From positions 1 through 58,198 of the forward strand of contig JAQXZA010000050.1 of the NCBI GenBank assembly GCA_029226955.1: DNA of 58,198 bases, written 5' to 3'. Below are positions 9,589 through 16,527 of the stretch, piece after piece. Source of the stretch: Clostridia bacterium. Lineage in GTDB: Bacteria > Bacillota > Clostridia > Oscillospirales > Acutalibacteraceae. Position 1 is the stretch's first letter. Each line of letters begins with the position of its first letter. Both the position numbers and the translations under genes were made by a program. Below the pieces are notes generated by a model that was not told the DNA's origin, ran no database searches, and was given only the letters and a program-made list of their open reading frames with translations.

Positions 9589-9631
9589 AAAGAAATAACC
9601 GACCAACTTAAAAATTAGCGGTTATTTCTTA
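9589..9631 (-). terminator. Intrinsic terminator of the nitroreductase gene
   Basis: On the minus strand AAGAAATAACCG ... CGGTTATTTCTT followed by TTTTGTTTG. It lies about 55 bases after the nitroreductase stop. The 9369-9588 interval is AT-rich and should hold the ABC operon promoter; no clear -35/-10 pair stood out. Confidence 0.8.
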
Positions 9632-9686
9632 ACTTGCTTTTTAGAGTTATTCGTTATTGCACATTTCTTTCAAGAGATTTTGCTTT

Positions 9687-10205
9687 TTAGAATGTTTCAT
9701 AATATACAAAATCTTTAATTTCTTTTCTTTCATTTGAGTGCCTGTCAGGTGATGCTTTTTTTATGTCTGCATAGCCTAATGCAATAATTGCTATCGGTTC
9801 AAAATTACTTGGAACATTAAATTCATTTTTAATAACATCAGGTTTAAAATAAGTCAGCCAACAAGAACTAAGACCTAAATCCTCTGCTTCAAATACGATA
9901 TGATCCGCAACGATTGTAGAATCAACAGCTACCATATCTTTCTTGTCAAACGGACGGACAAACACATCAGAATGATCTCCGCATACGATAATTGCTAACG
10001 GTGCATTGTGAAAATTAACTGCTTTTGATAACTTATTCAAACCTTCGCTGCTGTTTATTACCAGCAACCTTTGTGACTGACAATTTGCCGCTGTCGGAGC
10101 AACACGAGCTGCTTCAAGAAGTTTGTCCACTTTCTCCTTTTCAACAGCATCTTTTTTGTATTTTCTTACAGAACAACGTTGCTTTGCCAACGATAAAAAA
10201 TCCAT
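9687..10205 (-). CDS. Nitroreductase-family flavoprotein
   Basis: 172 residues when started at the ATG at 10205 (AGAGAGG ten bases upstream); an in-frame upstream ATG at 10253 lacks a ribosome site. It begins with the family hallmark SLAKQRCSVRKYKKD (RSxRxF-type FMN phosphate binding), then APTAANCQSQRLLVI and the C-terminal IAIIALGYADIKKASPDRH. It is a short nitroreductase lacking the extra helices of NfsA/NfsB. Members reduce nitro compounds, quinones or flavins with NAD(P)H. The divergent HxlR regulator is a usual partner for such enzymes and probably controls it in response to electrophiles or redox stress (inference from context). Confidence 0.85.
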   Translation of the reverse strand: MDFLSLAKQRCSVRKYKKDAVEKEKVDKLLEAARVAPTAANCQSQRLLVINSSEGLNKLSKAVNFHNAPLAIIVCGDHSDVFVRPFDKKDMVAVDSTIVADHIVFEAEDLGLSSCWLTYFKPDVIKNEFNVPSNFEPIAIIALGYADIKKASPDRHSNERKEIKDFVYYETF

Positions 10206-10298
10206 AATATATTTCCTCTCTTTCGTTATTTCATCGATGATTTTTTGTTGCATTGTTTAATTAAACACGCTATAATAATAATACTATATTTTTTCTTT

Positions 10299-10329
10299 TT
10301 GACAAGTACGCACTTTAAAGTAATATACT
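10299..10329 (+). promoter_or_regulatory. HxlR promoter with embedded candidate operator
   Basis: TTGACA (10299-10304), 16-base spacer, TAATAT (10321-10326). The perfect 10-base palindrome ACTTTAAAGT (10312-10321), flanked by near-symmetric GTA ... TAC bases, lies inside the spacer. Its position suggests autorepression and control of the divergent nitroreductase; this is inferred from layout. Confidence 0.5.
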
Positions 10330-10360
10330 ACCTAAAATGATACTATGGGGGTTCTGTCGT

Positions 10361-10726
10361 ATGAAACAATGTAAATCTTTTCAATGTCCGATAGAAGCAA
10401 CACTTCAACTGATTGGTGGCAAATATAAATCTCTTATTTTATGGCATTTAATCGGCAAAACTCTTAGATTTAGCGAATTAAGCAAACTCATAACATCAGC
10501 CACGCCTAAAATGCTTACACAACAGCTAAGAGAATTGGAAAATGATGGTATGGTCAACAGAGTAGTATATCCTGTTGTTCCTCCGAAAGTTGAATATTCT
10601 CTTACAAGTTTCGGTGAAAGTATTATTCCTATTCTTGAATTGATGTGTTCTTGGGGGTCAAATTATTTGAAAGAGAAAAATTTATCAGATTATATCTGTT
10701 CAAATAATAAAAGAAACGGTTTATAA
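10361..10726 (+). CDS. HxlR-family winged-helix transcriptional regulator
   Basis: 121 residues from ATG 10361 (GGGGG upstream); an in-frame ATG at 10337 is less likely. The HxlR pattern is clear: [22 protein letters not shown], then the recognition region [10 protein letters not shown]-(T/S)[19 protein letters not shown] and the wing [17 protein letters not shown]. Cys residues near the N-terminus (Cys4, Cys9) are in the region used for thiol or electrophile sensing in relatives such as HypR and YodB. It is divergent from the nitroreductase and probably represses it until exposed to quinones or disulfide stress (inference). The downstream region has a 12-base inverted repeat (GAGAACTAAAAT, 10759-10786) and a terminator. 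Confidence 0.9.
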   Translation: MKQCKSFQCPIEATLQLIGGKYKSLILWHLIGKTLRFSELSKLITSATPKMLTQQLRELENDGMVNRVVYPVVPPKVEYSLTSFGESIIPILELMCSWGSNYLKEKNLSDYICSNNKRNGL

Positions 10727-10842
10727 TTATTCAAAGGTTACCATTACATTTTTAAAGTGAGAACTAAAATAAGATTTTAGTTCTCAAAATCTGTTAAATT
10801 TATTTGGACTAAAATAAACTATTGAAAAACATCAACAAAAAA

Positions 10843-10879
10843 GAGCGTGAACAAAGGATTATTGTTCCGCTCATTTTTC
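10843..10879 (+). terminator. Intrinsic terminator downstream of HxlR gene
   Basis: GAGCG TGAACAA ... TTGTTC CGCTC followed by ATTTTTCT. It separates the regulator from the toxin locus. Confidence 0.65.
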
Positions 10880-10929
10880 TCATAATTTACGCTTAAATTT
10901 CAAAAAAGCAAATGATTTTAACAAATAGT

Positions 10930-10958
10930 TTGACTTTTTTATACTGATGGATTATAAT
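10930..10958 (+). promoter_or_regulatory. Promoter of the type I toxin mRNA
   Basis: TTGACT (10930-10935), 17-base spacer, TATAAT (10953-10958). Predicted transcription start near 10965, about 100 bases before the toxin start codon. Confidence 0.8.
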
Positions 10959-11019
10959 ACTTTTCACAAGGTGTCCTACCTAAGCGGTAAGCGGTTAGTC
11001 CCCGATTTTTTATACAGGG

Positions 11020-11066
11020 GGCGAAAAACTTTTTGACTCCCCCGAGTATTATACGAGGGGGTGAGA
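11020..11066 (+). promoter_or_regulatory. Toxin mRNA leader: alternating G/C tracts that can hide the ribosome site
   Basis: The leader holds CCCC (around 10997), GGGGG (around 11020), CCCCC (around 11039) and the ribosome site GAGGGGGTGAG (around 11055) in alternating order. CCCCC can pair with GGGGG of the ribosome site (loop about 13 bases), or with the upstream GGGGG (hairpin with AAAAA/TTTTT in the loop arms), which would free it. This is the layout expected of a leader that switches between silent and translatable folds, as in known type I toxins. Pairing was judged by eye. Confidence 0.55.
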
Positions 11067-11068
11067 TT

Positions 11069-11161
11069 ATGGTTACATACGAGGCTTTGTTCCAGTTCAC
11101 ATTAGTGATTATCGGAGTTATCGGTCTTTGCGTGAGCATTTTCAATAACAAAAAGAAGTAA
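11069..11161 (+). CDS. Small hydrophobic holin-like type I toxin peptide
   Basis: 30 residues: starts MVTYEALFQF, a single hydrophobic segment (LVIIGVIGLCVSIF) and the basic tail NNKKK. Ribosome site GAGGGGGTGAG lies five bases upstream. Size, the short polar start with an EALF-type motif, one membrane helix and the Lys tail match the putative holin-like toxin family of Firmicutes (Hol-Tox, from memory). Such peptides insert into the membrane and depolarise it. The antisense RNA encoded on the other strand overlaps the 3' end and shares its terminator. The gene has perfect promoters on both sides and a long structured leader, so it is very unlikely to be a chance ORF. No helix in the peptide is long enough for an enzyme. 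Confidence 0.85.
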   Translation: MVTYEALFQFTLVIIGVIGLCVSIFNNKKK

Positions 11162-11242
11162 CCGCCCATCTCCCAAAAGTGCGGTTACTTCTTTTGTAAC
11201 TAAACCATAGGGGCTAACCGTTTATCAGGTAGTCCGCCTTGT
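11150..11242 (-). ncRNA. Predicted antisense antitoxin RNA
   Basis: A minus-strand promoter TTGACA (11272-11277), 17-base spacer, TATAAT (11249-11254) drives a transcript of about 90 bases starting near 11242. It ends at the bidirectional terminator within the toxin gene and is fully complementary to the toxin mRNA over its 3' part. It has no credible ORF. Convergent overlap at the 3' end is the layout of TxpA/RatA- and Fst-type systems. Its 5' end carries ACCTGATAAACGGTTAGCCC, which closely resembles the toxin mRNA 5' end rather than complementing it. Confidence 0.8.
11152..11196. terminator. Shared bidirectional terminator of toxin mRNA and antisense RNA
   Basis: AAAGAAGTAACCGC ... GCGGTTACTTCTTT: a 14-base perfect inverted repeat with T-rich exits in both directions. 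It starts inside the last codons of the toxin, so both RNAs end here and overlap over this stem. Confidence 0.88.
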
Positions 11243-11248
11243 ATTTTT

Positions 11249-11277
11249 ATTATACAGCAGTTTGTGACCTGTGTCAA
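11249..11277 (-). promoter_or_regulatory. Promoter of the antisense antitoxin RNA
   Basis: Consensus sigma-A promoter: TTGACA, 17 bases, TATAAT. It is closer to consensus than the toxin promoter, as expected for an antitoxin that must be in excess. Confidence 0.85.
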
Positions 11278-11390
11278 GCGTTGAATTTGTAAAAACACGT
11301 TCGTTTTATAAAAATCATATACATATATTTTCCGATAATGCACATAATACTCCTGTAAAAATTAAACCATCTTTTACAAAGGAGTTTTTT

Positions 11391-11804
11391 ATGAAAAAGA
11401 CGCTTATTGCAATTATATCGGTTCTGATGATATGTTTATGTTTTGCCGCCTGTAAGTCAAACAACGGCAACAATAACAATGCAAATTCAAAACCAAACAC
11501 ATCATCAACACCGAATACCTCATCAAATCCGAATGGTTCAACCGTTCCGAACACTTCATCAAACCCGAACAGTTCAGCCGTTCCGAATACTTCATCAAAC
11601 CCGAACGGTTCAAGTGTTCCGAATAATTCATCAAACCCGAACAACTCATCACCAAACAATAACGGTCGTATTGCCGAAAACAATGACGGTTATATAACGG
11701 ACGGAAACGGTCGTGTGACTGACGGAAACGGAATTATCGGTGATACGGAAGATTTCGTTTCAAATACGGTAAGTAATGTTGAAAGTTTTGTAACAGGAAG
11801 ATAA
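11391..11804 (+). CDS. Small lipoprotein with Asn/Pro/Ser low-complexity repeats
   Basis: 137 residues from ATG 11391 (AAAGGAG). Lipoprotein signal peptide MKKTLIAIISVLMICLCFAAC, with the lipobox Cys at residue 21. Residues about 22-90 are Asn/Ser/Pro-rich, built on the near-repeat (S/V)PN-(T/N)-SSNPN. The tail has ITDGNGRVTDGNGIIGD and ends VESFVTGR. It is likely tethered to the outer face of the membrane with a flexible spacer and a short C-terminal module. No enzymatic domain is visible and the function is unknown. The repeats are coded by repeated 30-base DNA units, so copy number may vary between strains. A terminator follows. Confidence 0.75.
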   Translation: MKKTLIAIISVLMICLCFAACKSNNGNNNNANSKPNTSSTPNTSSNPNGSTVPNTSSNPNSSAVPNTSSNPNGSSVPNNSSNPNNSSPNNNGRIAENNDGYITDGNGRVTDGNGIIGDTEDFVSNTVSNVESFVTGR

Positions 11805-11829
11805 AAACAATTTCAAACACCACTAAACA

Positions 11830-11874
11830 AACGGTTATCGGCGGTTATGATTTTCTGCCGACAGCCGTTTTTTA
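11830..11874 (+). terminator. Intrinsic terminator of the lipoprotein gene
   Basis: AACGG-TTATCGGC ... GCCGACAG-CCGTT followed by TTTTTATTTTAT. Confidence 0.75.
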
Positions 11875-11950
11875 TTTTATCGTGCATAGCGGTCTTTTAA
11901 ATAAAGCAAAAACATATAATTTAGTAAATAATTTAAAAAGCGGTGATTCA

Positions 11951-12820
11951 ATGCTCGTTGTGCTTGATATAAGAAAAGACGAACTTCATTCCTTTATGCA
12001 AAAATTGAAAGCTATATTCCGTCCGTATGAAATAAGTGCCGATATTATCGCAAAAAACGATATTGCCGTATTACATATACGGTACAAACAAAAACGTGGC
12101 AGTATTCGTTTTAATAAAATATACAAATATACTGTCGGCGTACCAAAGACGGTTCTGTGCAGTAATGATTTGTCACTCACTGATACTCCGTTCACACGCT
12201 TTGAAAGTGATGAGTTCAATATTCAGATGATGAAAAATTTTATATGTTCTGCTCTGAAAACTGCTGACATACCTCCGTCCGAACTGAAAATTTCATTCTT
12301 TGACCCCACTGCCGAATATCCGCTTTTTGCCGAAAAACTGCTGAATTTCACTTCCTGTATGACTGTTGTCAGCAATATGCCGAAATTCTATGAAAACGAA
12401 TCAGAAAGACATCTGAACGAACTCGGTGTTTCAACAATAGTCAGCAATTCCACTGAAAAATTAACTCCGTGTGATATTCTGATTTGTCCGTCAAAAATAA
12501 AGGTTCATCTGCCGACAAAAACTTCTTCTTTGATTTTTACGGGTCACCGTCCTCTTGTGAACGTCAGCGGCACTGTAATAACAAGATATACTCCCGAATT
12601 TCCTGTTAAATTCAAAGAAATAAAACCTGAATGTGTTGATGATTTTTATTTTCTTTCTGCACTTTATACACTTTGCGGAATAACTGAACTTGAAAAACTG
12701 ACTCCGCAAAGCTGTGAATGTGATACGGCAAAGTTTTCACTTGAACAGACGGTTAAAATGATAAAAACACACTGTGCCGCCTATTCCGCTGAAAAGCAAA
12801 AAGAAGTTTGTTCCGATTAA
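11951..12820 (+). CDS. Uncharacterised protein
   Basis: 289 residues from ATG 11951; the frame is open to an earlier ATG at 11882, which overlaps the terminator region and is less likely. Soluble, no signal peptide or membrane segment. The first 110 residues alternate strands and charged helices (LVVLDIRKDELHSFMQKLKAIF). Residues about 135-250 read like a Rossmann-type half: LKISFFDPTAEYPLFAEKLL, MTVVSNMP, GVSTIVSN, PCDILICPS, SSLIFTGH. A helical tail with several Cys follows. I do not recognise the family; an AroE-like or sugar-nucleotide-like fold is only an impression. The codon use fits the neighbours. It is flanked by its own terminators, so probably monocistronic. Confidence 0.7.
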   Translation: MLVVLDIRKDELHSFMQKLKAIFRPYEISADIIAKNDIAVLHIRYKQKRGSIRFNKIYKYTVGVPKTVLCSNDLSLTDTPFTRFESDEFNIQMMKNFICSALKTADIPPSELKISFFDPTAEYPLFAEKLLNFTSCMTVVSNMPKFYENESERHLNELGVSTIVSNSTEKLTPCDILICPSKIKVHLPTKTSSLIFTGHRPLVNVSGTVITRYTPEFPVKFKEIKPECVDDFYFLSALYTLCGITELEKLTPQSCECDTAKFSLEQTVKMIKTHCAAYSAEKQKEVCSD

Positions 12821-12824
12821 GTAA

Positions 12825-12852
12825 AAATCGGACAGTGACCTGACACTGCCCA
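12825..12852 (-). terminator. Terminator between convergent genes
   Basis: On the minus strand GGGCAGTG ... CACTGTCC followed by GATTTTTA, just after the flavodoxin-like gene. It may also serve the converging plus-strand gene. Confidence 0.6.
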
Positions 12853-12874
12853 ATTATAAGATTTAAAATTGTGT

Positions 12875-13423
12875 TTATTTCAGACTAAGACCAAGATTGT
12901 AAGCCTCATTCATAAGTTTGCCATTTTCGCTGAGGTCGCTGTCGCCGCCCGCAATAATTCTGCCGATAAGTTCCATTCCCTTGCCCTTGAATGTATCAAG
13001 ATACCAGTCATAATGCGGCTCGTATTTCGGATAAATTTCGGGTGCTCCCTGTGCAAAAATACCGATAAGTTTTATTCCCTGTGGTATTCTGATATTACGG
13101 TCGGAATCCATAAGGCAATAGTGACGGTTCATAAATGTTATCATAGGGCCGCAAACCTGTGAATAATAGTTCGGACTTGTGACAACCAATGCACCGCTCT
13201 CTCTCAAATCCTTATAATATTTCTGCATATCGTCATTGATTACACAATCACTTTTCATTTTGCGGCAAGCACCACAGCCACGACAACCCTGTAAATTCAT
13301 TTTACTTACATCATAGACGACAACTTCATTTCCGTTTTCCTTTGCACCGTCAATAAAACGCTGTGCAAGTTTTTTTGAAACGGAATTTGCCTTGCTGCTG
13401 CCGAGAACAACAGTAATTTTCAT
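12875..13423 (-). CDS. Flavodoxin-like NADPH-dependent FMN reductase / iron-sulfur flavoprotein
   Basis: 182 residues from ATG 13423 (CGGAG eight bases upstream); two earlier in-frame starts lie on top of the ribosome site. FMN-phosphate loop VVLGSSKANSVSKKLAQRF, then the four-Cys cluster CRGCGACRKMKSDC (about residues 48-61), the family mark of iron-sulfur flavoproteins of the archaeal and clostridial Isf group. The cluster is followed by VTSPNYYSQVCGPMITFMNR. It likely transfers electrons from a ferredoxin-type donor or NAD(P)H to small acceptors, a typical activity in anaerobes. It has a terminator downstream and a heptamer repeat upstream, between it and alaS. Confidence 0.85.
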   Translation of the reverse strand: MKITVVLGSSKANSVSKKLAQRFIDGAKENGNEVVVYDVSKMNLQGCRGCGACRKMKSDCVINDDMQKYYKDLRESGALVVTSPNYYSQVCGPMITFMNRHYCLMDSDRNIRIPQGIKLIGIFAQGAPEIYPKYEPHYDWYLDTFKGKGMELIGRIIAGGDSDLSENGKLMNEAYNLGLSLK

Positions 13424-13469
13424 CTTCATCACTCCGTGTCTGTATTTCTGAACAGTAGATATATGAAAT

Positions 13470-13523
13470 TAACTCCACACTCCACTCTCCACACTCCACT
13501 CTGAATATAACTCCACTCTGAAT
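13470..13523 (-). repeat. GAGTGGA/GTGTGGA heptamer repeat, copy B1
   Basis: Read on the minus strand, right after the alaS stop codon: TTCAGAGTGGAGTT, then ATTCA and alternating units GAGTGGA, GTGTGGA, GAGTGGA, GTGTGGA, ending GTT. Same family as copies near 41.7, 54.0 and 57.7 kb. Confidence 0.9.
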
Positions 13524-13524
13524 T

Positions 13525-16155
13525 TTATTCCTTTATCATTGAAAGAATTATGTCTTCAACTTTGAGAAGTGCTGTGTCTATCTTTTCGGGATTGCCGACG
13601 CCAGCCATTGCTCTTTCGGGCTTTCCGCCGCCCTTGCCCTCAACGATTTCTGCAACCTGTTTAACGATTTTTCCGGCGTGAGCACCCTTTGCCTGTGCCT
13701 CTTTTCCGCAAGCAACAGCTATTGTGCCTTTGCCGTTGTCAATACCGAACAGTACGGCAACACACTTTGGTGCAACTTCAAGAACACGGTCTGTCATTGT
13801 TTTAAGCATTGCTGAATTTGTTGAGTTGAATGCTCCCGAAACAATTCTTACACCCTTTTTGACAGGTGCATTTGCGAAAAGATTATCAACACTGAGTGCC
13901 GACAGTTTTTCTGTCAGTCTGTTGATTTCTCTTTCTCTTTCTTTGAGTTCGTTTACGGTATTTTTGCATACATTTACAAATTCGCTCATATTTGTGGATT
14001 TCAACAGGTGCATTGAATCCGAAATAGCCTTTGTACATTCATTGAGAAGATGAAGAACACCCTCGCCTGTTACAGCCTCTATTCTTCTTACGCCTGACGC
14101 AACTGAACTTTCGTTGAGTATTCTGAAAAGACCGATTTTTGCGGTATTTTCGATATGTGTACCGCCGCAAAATTCCTTTGAGAAGTCATCTACCATTACT
14201 ACACGTACAATGTCGCCGTACTTTTCGCCAAACAGAGCCATTGCACCAAGTTTTTTAGCCTCATCAATAGGCATTTCCCTTGTTGCAACATCAACATCCT
14301 TGAAAATTTCCTCATTTACGAGTTTTTCAACTTCTATAATTTCGTCATCTGTGAGAGCCGAAAAATGTGTAAAGTCAAAACGGAGTTTGTCAGGTGTTAC
14401 AAGCTGTCCGGCCTGTTCAACGTGATTGCCGAGAACCTTTCTGAGAGCCGCCTGTAAAAGATGTGCCGCTGTATGATTACGCATTGTTGAATAACGTGTC
14501 TTTTCGTCAACCTCAGCTTTTACGCTGTCGCCGACTTCAATAGTTCCCTCTGCAATTTCACAGCGGTGCATATATATGCCGTTGTGGTCTTTTACGGTAT
14601 CTCTTACGATAAGTTTTGCGTGGTCGGTTGTGATTATGCCGACATCACCGACCTGTCCGCCGCTCTCTGCATAAAACGGTGTTGTATCAAGAACAACTAC
14701 TGCGTCGTCGCCAGTGCCGCCAAATTCAACCTTTTCGCCGTCCTTTACGATTGCAAGAATCTTTGCGTCAGCTTTAAGATCTGTATAACCTACAAACTTT
14801 GTCTTTTCAATTCCGCTGAAATCAACAGCGTCACTTAACCAAGCGTCTGCTCCGGCATTTTTTCTGGCATTCTTTGCACGTTCTTTCTGCTCTTTGAGAA
14901 GTCTGTTGAAACATTCAAGGTCAACTATCATTCCTCTTTCTTCCGATACCTCTTTGATAAGGTCAATCGGGAAACCGTAGGTGTCGTTGAGTTTGAATGC
15001 GTCTTCACCTGAAATTCTGTTTACATCTGAACGTTCAATAATATCGTTAAGAATAGTAAATCCCTGGTCAAGTGTTTTTCTGAATGATTCTTCTTCCGTT
15101 CTGATAACCTTTACGATAAGTTCACGTTTTTCGGCAAGTTCAGGATAAGCCGGATTTTCGTGAATAACAGTATCAACAACCTTATACATAAACGGTTCTG
15201 TAACACCGAGAAGTCTTCCGTGACGTGCGGCACGACGGAGAAGTCTTCTTAGAACATAGCCTCTGCCCTCGTTTGATGGCATTACACCGTCACCAATCAT
15301 AAATGTTGTACTTCTGATATGGTCAGTAATTACACGGAGGGAAATATCTGTTTTTTCGCTTTCGCCGTAGCCTACACCGACAAGTTCGGAAATTTTCTTC
15401 ATTATATTCTGTACGGTATCAACAAGGAAAAGGTTGTCAACACCTTGCATAATACAAGCAAGTCTTTCAAGTCCCATACCTGTATCAATATTCGGGTGGT
15501 CAAGCGGTGTATAGTTTCCCTTGCCGTCGCTTTCAAACTGAGTAAATACGTTGTTCCAAAATTCAACAAACCTGTCACAGTCACAGCCTACACCACAGGT
15601 CGGTTTTCCACAGCCGTATTTTTCACCACGGTCAAAATACAGTTCAGAACAAGGGCCACAAGGACCTTCACCGTGTTCCCAGAAGTTATCTTCTTTGCCG
15701 AGTCTTACGATTCTGTCGGGAGATACTCCGACTTCCTTTGTCCAGATGTCGTATGCCTCGTCATCATTTTCATAAATTGAAACCCATATTTTGTCAATCG
15801 GGAGTTCGAGAACCTTTGTACAAAATTCCCAAGCCCAAGCGGTCGCCTCGTGCTTGAAATAGTCACCGAATGAGAAGTTGCCGAGCATTTCAAAGAATGT
15901 ACCGTGTCTTGCGGTAATACCTACACGCTCAATATCAGGTGTACGGATACATTTCTGACAGGTTGTAACCCTCTTGCGTGGAGGAGTAACCTCACCTGTA
16001 AAATACTTTTTCATTGGTGCCATACCTGAGTTTATGAGGAGAAGGCTGTTGTCGTCACGAGGAATAAGCGGAAAACTCTGCAAACGCAAATGTCCCTTTG
16101 ATTCAAAAAAAGACAGATATTTTTCTCTTAATTCATTAAGTCCTGTCCACTGCAT
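13525..16155 (-). CDS. alaS: Alanyl-tRNA synthetase
   Basis: 876 residues from ATG 16155 (AAGGGTG upstream; conserved start MQWTGLNELREKYLSFFESKGH). Charges tRNA-Ala. The class II catalytic core occupies the first 440 or so residues (SFPLIPRDDNSLLLINSGMAPMK, motif 2 and 3 regions). The editing domain carries the metal-binding HTAAHLLQ and CGGTH motifs that clear mischarged Ser/Gly-tRNA-Ala. A C-Ala oligomerisation domain ends the protein (GGKPERAMAGVG). Full length for the family. Expression is controlled by the T-box leader immediately upstream. The stop codon is followed directly by a B-type heptamer repeat. Confidence 0.98.
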   Translation of the reverse strand: MQWTGLNELREKYLSFFESKGHLRLQSFPLIPRDDNSLLLINSGMAPMKKYFTGEVTPPRKRVTTCQKCIRTPDIERVGITARHGTFFEMLGNFSFGDYFKHEATAWAWEFCTKVLELPIDKIWVSIYENDDEAYDIWTKEVGVSPDRIVRLGKEDNFWEHGEGPCGPCSELYFDRGEKYGCGKPTCGVGCDCDRFVEFWNNVFTQFESDGKGNYTPLDHPNIDTGMGLERLACIMQGVDNLFLVDTVQNIMKKISELVGVGYGESEKTDISLRVITDHIRSTTFMIGDGVMPSNEGRGYVLRRLLRRAARHGRLLGVTEPFMYKVVDTVIHENPAYPELAEKRELIVKVIRTEEESFRKTLDQGFTILNDIIERSDVNRISGEDAFKLNDTYGFPIDLIKEVSEERGMIVDLECFNRLLKEQKERAKNARKNAGADAWLSDAVDFSGIEKTKFVGYTDLKADAKILAIVKDGEKVEFGGTGDDAVVVLDTTPFYAESGGQVGDVGIITTDHAKLIVRDTVKDHNGIYMHRCEIAEGTIEVGDSVKAEVDEKTRYSTMRNHTAAHLLQAALRKVLGNHVEQAGQLVTPDKLRFDFTHFSALTDDEIIEVEKLVNEEIFKDVDVATREMPIDEAKKLGAMALFGEKYGDIVRVVMVDDFSKEFCGGTHIENTAKIGLFRILNESSVASGVRRIEAVTGEGVLHLLNECTKAISDSMHLLKSTNMSEFVNVCKNTVNELKEREREINRLTEKLSALSVDNLFANAPVKKGVRIVSGAFNSTNSAMLKTMTDRVLEVAPKCVAVLFGIDNGKGTIAVACGKEAQAKGAHAGKIVKQVAEIVEGKGGGKPERAMAGVGNPEKIDTALLKVEDIILSMIKE

Positions 16156-16224
16156 TTTTATCACCCTTAAATATAAAATTAAATTCGGTTTTATGCTCTG
16201 ATAAAACAAATAAATTCGGCAAAT

Positions 16225-16480
16225 TCGGATTTTGAAATAAAAAACGGATTTTTCCGCCTGTATGGGACGAAAAAATCCGTGTTACCACCCAAATTGCACA
16301 CATAAATAAAATGTGTACCACTCTGTAAACCATAACGTAGTTCAAACGTTGCAGATTTTTGCTGCAAAAGCTCCGAGTCAGCCCAAGCAAGCCTTTGTAA
16401 AAACCTCACACCAACGGTTTTCTCTCTTTGACAAAGCCAATGCTTTTTTTCTCATCACAGCACAAATATTCAGTTACCTT
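16225..16480 (-). ncRNA. Alanine T-box riboswitch leader of alaS
   Basis: The minus-strand leader holds the T-box core GGGTGGTAACACG (16277-16290), the stem I GATGAG motif and apical AGAGAGAAAACCG ... GTTGGTG region. The terminator hairpin ACGGATTTTTTCG ... CGGAAAAATCCGT (about 16237-16283) ends in TTTTTT. The likely specifier codon is GCT (Ala, 16380-16382) by alignment with the Trp T-box of this window. Uncharged tRNA-Ala would pair with the core and prevent termination, raising alaS expression on alanine starvation. The core has AACAC where ACCGC is usual. Confidence 0.9.
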
Positions 16481-16484
16481 ATAT

Positions 16485-16512
16485 ATTATAACTCATTTTG
16501 CGGTTGTGTCAA
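16485..16512 (-). promoter_or_regulatory. Promoter of the alaS T-box leader
   Basis: TTGACA (16507-16512), 16-base spacer, TATAAT (16485-16490). It begins only 15 bases after the trpA stop codon, with no terminator between. Confidence 0.85.
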
Positions 16513-16527
16513 GAAAAATTTTTAAAA

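Noticed and set aside
10939-11169. 76-codon minus-strand frame across the toxin locus
   Set aside because: It is the mirror of the toxin gene, leader and terminator, has no ribosome site, and the minus transcript there is expected to be noncoding.
11315-11683. Minus-strand and alternative plus frames rich in FDEVFG or HQTRT repeats
   Set aside because: Off-frame readings of the repeated DNA in the lipoprotein gene, which has the signal peptide, lipobox and ribosome site.
14114-15780. Plus-strand frames up to 153 codons opposite alaS
   Set aside because: Fully within the conserved alaS coding frame on the other strand.
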